Origin: Nanobdellota archaeon
GTDB lineage: Archaea > Nanobdellota > Nanobdellia > Pacearchaeales > UBA12030
DNA: 6,523 nt
NCBI GenBank assembly: GCA_022572525.1
Contig: JACZVS010000028.1
Coordinates: forward strand, 1-6,523
Direction of reading: 5' to 3'
The notes below the pieces were generated by a model, which worked only from the letters and a program-made list of their open reading frames with translations, was not told the origin of the DNA and ran no database searches. This document shows positions 1 to 5,083 of this stretch, piece by piece (the stretch's first letter is position 1; each line of letters starts with the position of its first letter). The position numbers and the translations under genes were made by a program.

Positions 1-787
1 GAATACTCCTGGAATGGGACAATTTGAGCACACTTTAATTGTGGCAGAGCCAGGATCAGAAATTACCTATATAGAGGCATGCAGTGCTCCAAGATATACA
101 ACTAACAGCTTACACGCTGGTTGCGTTGAAATTTATGTTCAAGAAGGAGCTAGGGTGCGTTACATGAGTATTGAGAATTGGAGTCATAATGTATACAATC
201 TTAACACAAAACTTGCTGTTGTTGAGAAAGATGGAATTATTGAATGGATTAATGGAAATCTCGGAAGCGGAGTTACAATGCTTTACCCTTCTTCTATGTT
301 AAAGGGTGAAGGCGCGAAAAGCGATTTTCTAGGAATAGCCTTTGCAGCTCCTGGACAGAATCAAGATACCGGATCTAAGGTGTACCATTTAGCTCCTAAC
401 ACCTACAGCACAATAACAAGCAAGAGTATAAGCAAGGATGGGGGAATTACAACTTATCGCGGACTTGTAAAAATTCCAAAGCAATCTGTTGGATGTAAGT
501 CCAATGTTCAATGTGATGCATTAATGATCGGAGAAGGCAGTAAGAGCAATACAATTCCATATATTCAAGTTGCAAATAATAAATCAGATGTTGGACATGA
601 GGCAACTGTTGGGAAGATAGGAGATAATGAAATTTTCTATCTCATGTCAAGAGGGTTAAGTAGAGAAGAGGCAATTCAGATGATCGTATCCGGATTTATC
701 GAGCCAATTGCAAAAGAGTTACCTTTGGAGTATGCTGTTGAATTGAACATGCTTATCCAGCTTGAGATGGAAGGAAGTGTGGGTTAA
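1..787 (+). CDS. sufB: Fe-S cluster assembly scaffold SufB, 5'-truncated by window edge
   Basis: This is the C-terminal 261 residues of SufB, the scaffold subunit of the cytoplasmic SufBC2D complex on which Fe-S clusters are assembled. The reading frame is open from base 2, so the real start lies upstream; the ATG at 14 is internal, because the residues before it (NTPG) continue the family motif ahead of GQFEHT. Recognisable family segments are YIEACSAP, whose Cys (codon 80-82) aligns with E. coli Cys254, then TSKSIS, YRGLVKI, and QCDALMIG, whose Cys (codon 512-514) aligns with E. coli Cys405. GHEATVGKIG (His codon 596-598 followed by Glu) corresponds to the SufB-SufD interface region. The C-terminus ends in SVG, as in E. 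coli SufB, so the 3' end is intact. About half of the usual 470-495 residues are missing. sufD starts 6 nt downstream, which implies co-transcription. Identification is from remembered family motifs; the key residues are inferred by alignment in the head. Confidence 0.97.
   Translation, partial: NTPGMGQFEHTLIVAEPGSEITYIEACSAPRYTTNSLHAGCVEIYVQEGARVRYMSIENWSHNVYNLNTKLAVVEKDGIIEWINGNLGSGVTMLYPSSMLKGEGAKSDFLGIAFAAPGQNQDTGSKVYHLAPNTYSTITSKSISKDGGITTYRGLVKIPKQSVGCKSNVQCDALMIGEGSKSNTIPYIQVANNKSDVGHEATVGKIGDNEIFYLMSRGLSREEAIQMIVSGFIEPIAKELPLEYAVELNMLIQLEMEGSVG
633..654 (+). repeat. 22-nt direct repeat shared by sufB and sufD (copy 1)
   Basis: These 22 bases are identical to 1737-1758. Both copies encode the phrase FYLMSRG in the paralogous C-termini of SufB and SufD, and both are read in the same codon register. 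The identity includes synonymous positions (for example the same Leu, Ser and Arg codons), while flanking codons have diverged. This is best read as a conserved paralogue segment rather than a mobile repeat. Confidence 0.7.
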
Positions 788-793
788 GGGAAA

Positions 794-1870
794 ATGTTAA
801 GCAAGGAACTTGTGAAGAAATTCTCTGCAGATAGAAAGGAGCCTGAATGGTTACTGCGAAGAAGACTTGAAGCTTTTGATCAATTCAAAGAATTGCCAGA
901 TCCAAGCTTTAGATATGGTTTGCACATAATGTTAAGGCCTGAATTGAATCTGGATAATCTTGAAATTGACAATGAAAACGTGAAGAATGCAACTCAAATA
1001 TGGGGCTTTGGAGATAAACTTGGGAAACTGATAAAGCAAGATAAATTTTCTACCCTAAATTTTGCATTTGCCAATATTCATCTAATCGAAGCAAAAGAGA
1101 ACGAGCAACTTAACATAGAAATTGCCGATAAGAATCAGTTCAGCCATACAGTTATCCTTGCAAAACCAAATTCTCATGTAAACATCTTTGAAAGCGTAAA
1201 TGAAAGCGGCAATTACAAAAGTAACTTTATTGAAATTTATGCTGAGGAGGGGTCAACAGTTAACTTTGCATCTTTACAAAACTTAGGCAAAAATGTTAAC
1301 TACATTTCTGGAAAATATGCATCTATCTCTGAAGGAGCAAAAGTAAACTGGTTTGATATCAGTTTAGGTGCAAAATTCGCAAAGAGCGATGTTGTAAGCT
1401 TCTTGCGTGGAAAAAATGCAGCAACAAACAACTATGGATTATTTTTAGGAAACCAAGACCAGCAATTTGATCTTTACTCTGCTGCCATTCACGAAGCAGA
1501 AGACACAAAGAGTGATATCTTAATGAAAGGAATCCTTAAGGATAAGGCTAAAAGTCTTTACAGGGGACTTGTAAAGATTAATGAGAAAGCAGCTAACTCA
1601 GATGGTTATCAGAAAGAGGAAGTTTTGCTGTTGAGCGAAGAGGCAGAAGCAGACGTAATTCCGAATCTTGAAATTGACAATGGAAATGTGCGATGTAGTC
1701 ATGGGGCCTCTATTGGTAACATAGACAAGGAGAAACTTTTCTATCTCATGTCAAGAGGTCTGGATAAAGAAGCAGCTGTTAAGCTTATTGTAGAAGGCTT
1801 TTTCGATTCCTTACTTGCTAAGGCAGATGTGAGAAATGTTAAGGATATAATCATGGAGAAATTGAAATGA
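794..1870 (+). CDS. sufD: Fe-S cluster assembly protein SufD
   Basis: A 358-residue SufD, the SufB paralogue that pairs with SufB in the SufBC2D scaffold complex and is implicated in iron delivery to the nascent cluster. The N-terminal region has EPEWLLRRRLEAF (about residues 17-29), a motif shared with SufB N-termini. The middle is the repetitive beta-helix core typical of the family. The C-terminal segment CSHGASIGNID carries Cys301 and His303, which match E. coli SufD Cys358 and His360, the His being functionally essential there. It is followed by LFYLMSRGL, nearly the same as the SufB tail. The protein is shorter than E. coli SufD (423 residues) but plausible for an archaeal or minimal form. 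The ATG at 794 follows the sufB stop by 6 nt and is preceded by a purine-rich AGGGAAA. The stop overlaps the sufS start in an ATGA, indicating translational coupling. SufD rather than a second SufB is supported by the CSHG motif and by lack of the SufB CDALMIG cysteine. Confidence 0.95.
   Translation: MLSKELVKKFSADRKEPEWLLRRRLEAFDQFKELPDPSFRYGLHIMLRPELNLDNLEIDNENVKNATQIWGFGDKLGKLIKQDKFSTLNFAFANIHLIEAKENEQLNIEIADKNQFSHTVILAKPNSHVNIFESVNESGNYKSNFIEIYAEEGSTVNFASLQNLGKNVNYISGKYASISEGAKVNWFDISLGAKFAKSDVVSFLRGKNAATNNYGLFLGNQDQQFDLYSAAIHEAEDTKSDILMKGILKDKAKSLYRGLVKINEKAANSDGYQKEEVLLLSEEAEADVIPNLEIDNGNVRCSHGASIGNIDKEKLFYLMSRGLDKEAAVKLIVEGFFDSLLAKADVRNVKDIIMEKLK
1737..1758 (+). repeat. 22-nt direct repeat shared by sufB and sufD (copy 2)
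   Basis: Second copy of the 22-nt exact match at 633-654, inside sufD shortly after the CSHG motif. The two copies are about 1.1 kb apart in direct orientation, so recombination between them would make a SufB-SufD fusion and lose most of sufD; nothing indicates that this happens. Confidence 0.7.
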
Positions 1871-3087
1871 GACAAGAAGCAAGAACAATCAATGCACAAG
1901 AAATCAAGAAGGACTTCCCGCTTTTGCAGAGAAAATTCTACGATAAACAGCTTGTGTATTTAGACAGCGCTTCTACTACACAGAAACCTTCTGTTGTTAT
2001 CGAATCTCTGAAAGAATTCTACGAGAAGTATAATGCTAATGTTCATAGGGGAATCTATAAATTAAGTGAGGAGGCGACTCAACTTTATGAAAGTGCAAGG
2101 GAAAAGATTGCAAAATTCGTTGGGGCAAGGCCAGAAGAACTTATCTTCGCAAAAAGTTGCACAGAAGCCATCAATTTACTTGCTTATTCCCTTGAATTAA
2201 AGGAAGGAGATGAAATTCTCATCTCAGAGATGGAGCATCATAGCAATTTTGTTCCGTGGCAACAAATTGCCAAGGAAAAGAAGGCCAAGTTAAGATTCGT
2301 AAAGGTGGATGAAGAAGGAAAACTTGATCTGGAAAGCCTTAAGGCGCAACTAAACGAGAAAACAAAGATCGTAAGCATCACCCATGTAAGCAATGTTCTT
2401 GGAACAATAAATCCTATTAAAGAAATTGCAGATATTGTGCATAAGAATTCCTCTGCTGTCTTCATTGTTGATGCTGCTCAGTCAGTAGGGCATATGAAAA
2501 TTAATGTGAAAGATCTTGATGCAGACTTTCTTGCTTTTTCAGGACATAAAATGCTTGGCCCTGTTGGAATTGGCTGTTTATATGGAAAAGCTGAACTGTT
2601 ACAGAAAATGAAGCCATTCCTTTACGGAGGAGATATGATCAAAGAAGTTACTTTTGAGAAAACAGAATTTAATGATCTGCCTTGGAAATTTGAAGCAGGA
2701 ACTCAACCAATTGCAGAAGCTATTGCTCTTGCAAAGGCTATTGAATATCTTGAGCAGATTGAAATGGATACTGTTGAAGAGCATGATAGGATTCTTACAC
2801 AATATGCTCTTGAAAAGCTAAGAGAACTAGGAGCTAAGATTTATGGTCCGAATGAAAGAGCTCCTGTTATCTCATTTAACCTTGAAGGAATACATTCACA
2901 CGATATTGCAACTATTTTGGATGGAGAAGCCATTGCCGTCAGAGGAGGCCATCACTGTTGCATGCCCCTCATGAGTGTACTTGGCATAAGTGGAGCAGCA
3001 AGAGTATCCTTTTACATTTATAACACAAAAGAGGATGTTGATGCTCTTATTGAAGGAATTAAAAAAGTAAAGAAAGTTTTTGAGTAA
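1867..3087 (+). CDS. sufS: SufS-type (group II) PLP-dependent cysteine desulfurase
   Basis: A 406-residue cysteine desulfurase that removes sulfur from L-cysteine, yielding alanine and an enzyme persulfide that feeds Fe-S assembly. Fold-type I aminotransferase motifs are clear. EHHSN (His124 stacks on the cofactor in this family) is followed by DAAQSVGH (PLP-binding Asp) and SGHKMLGP with Schiff-base Lys228 (E. coli SufS Lys226). RGGHHCCMPLM carries catalytic Cys364, the same number as in E. coli SufS, and Arg379 in AARVSF is the likely substrate carboxylate anchor. Length and the short active-site loop place it in group II (SufS/CsdA) rather than IscS/NifS. A second cysteine, Cys365, sits directly after the catalytic one, where E. 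coli has Ala. The ATG at 1867 overlaps the sufD stop by 4 nt, with a GGAG about 8 nt upstream as a possible ribosome site. The sulfur acceptor is probably the SufU-like protein encoded immediately downstream, since no SufE is present in the window. Confidence 0.97.
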   Translation: MRQEARTINAQEIKKDFPLLQRKFYDKQLVYLDSASTTQKPSVVIESLKEFYEKYNANVHRGIYKLSEEATQLYESAREKIAKFVGARPEELIFAKSCTEAINLLAYSLELKEGDEILISEMEHHSNFVPWQQIAKEKKAKLRFVKVDEEGKLDLESLKAQLNEKTKIVSITHVSNVLGTINPIKEIADIVHKNSSAVFIVDAAQSVGHMKINVKDLDADFLAFSGHKMLGPVGIGCLYGKAELLQKMKPFLYGGDMIKEVTFEKTEFNDLPWKFEAGTQPIAEAIALAKAIEYLEQIEMDTVEEHDRILTQYALEKLRELGAKIYGPNERAPVISFNLEGIHSHDIATILDGEAIAVRGGHHCCMPLMSVLGISGAARVSFYIYNTKEDVDALIEGIKKVKKVFE

Positions 3088-3088
3088 A

Positions 3089-3463
3089 ATGTTTGACATG
3101 TACAGAGAAAACATACTGGACCATTTTAAGAATCCAAGGAATTTTGGTAATCTTGAGAATGCAGATGCAACGCAGAAAGAAGTTAATACTCTATGTGGAG
3201 ATGAAGTGGAAGTCCAGATTAAAGTGAATGGAGATGCAATAAATGATATCAGGTTTAATGGAAGGGGATGTGCAATTTCACAGGCAGCTGCAAGCATTTT
3301 AACAGAATTTGTTAAAGGAAAGAATTTTGATGAGATAAAAAGACTTGAGAGGAATGATATTTTGGAAATGCTTGGAATTGAAATATCTCCTGTAAGGCTT
3401 AAGTGTGCCTTGCTGGCCCTTTACGCCCTGAAAAATGCTTTGAGGAAAGTAGAAAATGCTTGA
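3089..3463 (+). CDS. sufU: SufU/IscU-like Fe-S scaffold or sulfurtransferase
   Basis: A 124-residue member of the IscU/SufU (NifU N-terminal) family. In Bacillus, SufU is a zinc-dependent sulfurtransferase that accepts persulfide sulfur from SufS; IscU relatives are assembly scaffolds. The N-terminus has LDHFKNPRNFG. The three metal or sulfur ligands are visible as LCGD (Cys36, Asp38), RGCAIS (Cys61) and VRLKCALL (Cys106). The Lys before the last Cys is SufU-like, since IscU has His there. However, Cys61 to Cys106 is 45 residues, close to IscU, whereas B. subtilis SufU has an insertion giving about 62. I chose ATG 3089, one base after the sufS stop; an in-frame TTG at 3080 would add three residues, and ATG 3098 would remove three. 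The 3' end overlaps sufC by 8 nt. Its place in the suf operon supports a role as the SufS partner; whether it acts as scaffold or carrier cannot be told from sequence. Confidence 0.92.
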   Translation: MFDMYRENILDHFKNPRNFGNLENADATQKEVNTLCGDEVEVQIKVNGDAINDIRFNGRGCAISQAAASILTEFVKGKNFDEIKRLERNDILEMLGIEISPVRLKCALLALYALKNALRKVENA

Positions 3464-4187
3464 AATTAAGAATTTACATGTAAGTATTGATGGAAAGAAG
3501 ATTCTGAAAGGTGTTAACCTTGAAGTAAAGAAGGGAGAAGTAGTCGCTTTGATGGGGCCTAATGGTTCTGGCAAAAGTACTCTGGCCCTTGCAATGATGG
3601 GGCATCCAAATTATAAGATTGATGAAGGAGAGATTTTGTTTAAGGGCAAAGATATCAAAGGGCTTGAAGCAAATGAGAGGGCAAAACTTGGCCTTTTCCT
3701 TTCATTTCAGTACCCTTATGAGATAAGTGGGGTAAGTATGTCAAACTTTTTGCGAACAGCTCTGAATACGAAAAGGGATGAGAAGATTAATGTTTTTGAA
3801 TTCAAGAAGATGCTGTACGAAAAGTTGTCTTTACTTAAGATACCAAAAGAGTTTGCCGAACGTTATTTAAATGAAGGTTTTTCAGGAGGAGAGAAGAAAA
3901 AAGCTGAGATACTTCAGTTGGCAATGCTGCAGCCACAGATGGCTATACTTGATGAAACAGATTCAGGAATGGATATTGACGCCCTCAGAATAGTCTCAAA
4001 TGGAATTAATACTTTGATGAACGGAAACCTCGGAATTCTCCTCATAACACACTATCAAAGAATCTTAAATTATATAAAGCCAAACAAAGTTTATATCATG
4101 GTGGATGGAAGAGTTGTTAAGTCCGGGGACAAAGAACTTGCCAAAGAGTTAGAAGCTAAAGGCTATGAAGGTTTTGTTAAAAAATGA
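3456..4187 (+). CDS. sufC: Fe-S assembly ATPase SufC
   Basis: A 243-residue soluble ABC-type ATPase, the energy-coupling subunit of SufBC2D; its dimerisation on ATP binding reshapes SufB-SufD to expose the assembly site. Motifs in order are Walker [10 protein letters not shown] (residues 34-42, Lys40), Q-loop Gln85 in [13 protein letters not shown] signature FSGGEKKK (142-149), Walker B with catalytic Glu in [15 protein letters not shown] (Asp166, Glu167), and switch His199 in ITHYQRIL. The [16 protein letters not shown] and ITHYQRIL combination is diagnostic of SufC against transporter ATPases, and there is no membrane partner nearby. Length fits the family (about 245-250). The ATG at 3456 lies inside the end of sufU (8-nt overlap), with GAGGA about 9 nt upstream as a likely ribosome site. 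The stop overlaps the next gene's ATG by 4 nt. sufC is the last suf gene here, whereas it is first in most bacterial suf operons. Confidence 0.97.
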   Translation: MLEIKNLHVSIDGKKILKGVNLEVKKGEVVALMGPNGSGKSTLALAMMGHPNYKIDEGEILFKGKDIKGLEANERAKLGLFLSFQYPYEISGVSMSNFLRTALNTKRDEKINVFEFKKMLYEKLSLLKIPKEFAERYLNEGFSGGEKKKAEILQLAMLQPQMAILDETDSGMDIDALRIVSNGINTLMNGNLGILLITHYQRILNYIKPNKVYIMVDGRVVKSGDKELAKELEAKGYEGFVKK

Positions 4188-4786
4188 CACACACTTTACC
4201 AGAATTAGGTTATGAGTATGGTGCACTCGAACCGCATTTTGATGCGGAGACAATGAAGATACATCATACAAAGCATCATCAGGCTTATATTGATAAATTG
4301 AATGCGGCTTTAGAGGGACATAACTTGGACGGAAAATCAGCAGAAGACCTACTTAAGAATTTAAATGATGTTCCAGAAGAGATAAGGGCAGCTGTGAGAA
4401 ATCATGGGGGAGGCCATGCAAATCATTCGTTTTGGTGGCCTATGTTGAAAAAAGACACTCAGCCTAGTGGAGAAATTCTTGAGGCCATCAATGCAAAATT
4501 TGGAAGTCTTGATAATTTTAAGGAAGAGTTCAAGAAAGCAGCCACAACTTTGTTTGGCAGTGGATGGGCATGGCTTGTTGTTAATAATGGTGAGCTAGAG
4601 CTTGTTCAGACACACAATCAAGATTCTCCTTTAACAGAAGGAAAGATTCCTGTACTTGGAATAGATGTCTGGGAACATGCATACTATCTAAAATATCAGA
4701 ATAAAAGACCTGATTATGTTGATGGATTCTTTAATGTAGTAAATTGGGAAAAGGTTAACGAGAACTTTTTGAATGCAAAGAAATAA
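4184..4786 (+). CDS. sodA: superoxide dismutase, Mn-type of the Fe/Mn family
   Basis: A 200-residue Fe/Mn-family superoxide dismutase that converts superoxide to oxygen and hydrogen peroxide. It has no signal peptide, so it is cytoplasmic. The N-terminal domain has the LEPHFD and [12 protein letters not shown] motifs; the C-terminal domain has GSGWAWLV and [20 protein letters not shown], the usual family signature. The metal ligands are His27, His81 (ANHSFWW), Asp161 and His165. Gly77 and Gln146 (HNQDSPL) match the outer-sphere pattern of manganese enzymes such as E. coli SodA, whereas iron enzymes usually carry the Gln from the N-terminal domain. Length is normal (about 190-210). The start ATG overlaps the sufC stop in an ATGA with only a weak ribosome site, so translation is probably coupled to sufC. 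Being on the suf transcript suggests co-expression with Fe-S assembly under oxidant stress. Metal choice is inferred from residues and is not certain, as cambialistic enzymes exist. Confidence 0.95.
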   Translation: MTHTLPELGYEYGALEPHFDAETMKIHHTKHHQAYIDKLNAALEGHNLDGKSAEDLLKNLNDVPEEIRAAVRNHGGGHANHSFWWPMLKKDTQPSGEILEAINAKFGSLDNFKEEFKKAATTLFGSGWAWLVVNNGELELVQTHNQDSPLTEGKIPVLGIDVWEHAYYLKYQNKRPDYVDGFFNVVNWEKVNENFLNAKK

Positions 4787-4787
4787 A

Positions 4788-5042
4788 ATGGAAACAAACC
4801 AAGAGCAAGAAGAAAAAATATTCATAAAGAAAGACATGATCATCTCTGAAGCTGTAGAAACTTATCCAGAGATAGTTCCTGCTTTACAAGAAACAGGAGT
4901 TCATTGTGTTGGTTGTCATATAAGTTCTTTTGAAACACTCGAACAAGGTCTAAGTGGGCATGGTGGCTATAGTGAAAAACAAGTAGATGAGATTATTGAG
5001 ATGTTGAATAAGCTTGTAAGGCTTGAACGGAAAGAGCAATAG
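4788..5042 (+). CDS. DUF1858-type small redox-disulfide protein (CVGC motif)
   Basis: An 84-residue protein resembling the DUF1858 family, also described as the hybrid cluster protein-associated redox disulfide domain. After a charged N-terminus, a helical segment (ISEAVETYPEIVPALQETG, about residues 19-37) leads to HCVGCHISSFETLEQGLSGHG with a CxxC pair at Cys40 and Cys43. An acidic C-terminal helix follows. There is no signal peptide or membrane segment. Family members occur alone or fused to larger redox proteins, and their exact biochemistry is poorly defined; a thiol-disulfide or metal/sulfur-binding role is inferred from the CxxC. I chose ATG 4788, one base after the sodA stop; an in-frame ATG at 4773 would add five residues and overlap sodA. 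Neither has a strong ribosome site. As the last gene of the suf-sod run it probably serves Fe-S biogenesis or oxidant defence, but this is a context argument only. Confidence 0.85.
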   Translation: METNQEQEEKIFIKKDMIISEAVETYPEIVPALQETGVHCVGCHISSFETLEQGLSGHGGYSEKQVDEIIEMLNKLVRLERKEQ

Positions 5043-5050
5043 TGGTAGGC

Positions 5051-5061
5051 AAATTTTAAAA
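5051..5061 (+). promoter_or_regulatory. TATA-like box, putative archaeal promoter of rtcB
   Basis: The sequence AAATTTTAAAA lies in the only sizeable gap between genes. Its centre is about 26-28 bp upstream of the rtcB ATG at 5084. In archaea the TATA box sits about 25-28 bp before the transcription start, so this spacing would give a leaderless or nearly leaderless rtcB mRNA, consistent with the absence of any Shine-Dalgarno sequence before that ATG. The match is short and AT-rich by nature, so chance is possible. Confidence 0.45.
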
Positions 5062-5068
5062 ATCTGAT

Positions 5069-5081
5069 TCTTTTTCATTTT
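5069..5081 (+). terminator. T-rich tract, possible archaeal terminator of the suf-sod operon
   Basis: TCTTTTTCATTTT starts 26 nt after the stop of the last gene in the run. Archaeal transcription often ends at T-rich tracts without a stem-loop, and no convincing hairpin is visible just upstream. It lies between the TATA-like box and the rtcB start, so it could equally be the pyrimidine-rich initiator region of rtcB. The call is weak. Confidence 0.3.
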
Positions 5082-5083
5082 GC

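Noticed and set aside
14..16. ATG at 14 as the true start of the first gene
   Set aside because: The frame is open to base 2, and the preceding residues continue a conserved SufB segment; starting here would omit about half the protein.
2238..2802. Two minus-strand open frames (2238-2465 and 2599-2802) within sufS
   Set aside because: Both lie wholly inside the well-supported sufS gene and their translations show no family features.
3080..3082. TTG at 3080 as the start of the SufU-like gene
   Set aside because: It adds only three non-conserved residues inside sufS; the ATG at 3089, just after the sufS stop, is the stronger start, though TTG cannot be formally excluded.
2896..3297. 133-codon open frame on the minus strand across the sufS-sufU junction
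   Set aside because: It is antisense to two clear genes, has no recognisable motif, and its length is explained by codon bias of the opposite strand.
3299..3574. 91-codon minus-strand open frame over sufU and sufC
   Set aside because: Antisense to conserved ligand and Walker A regions of real genes; no motif.
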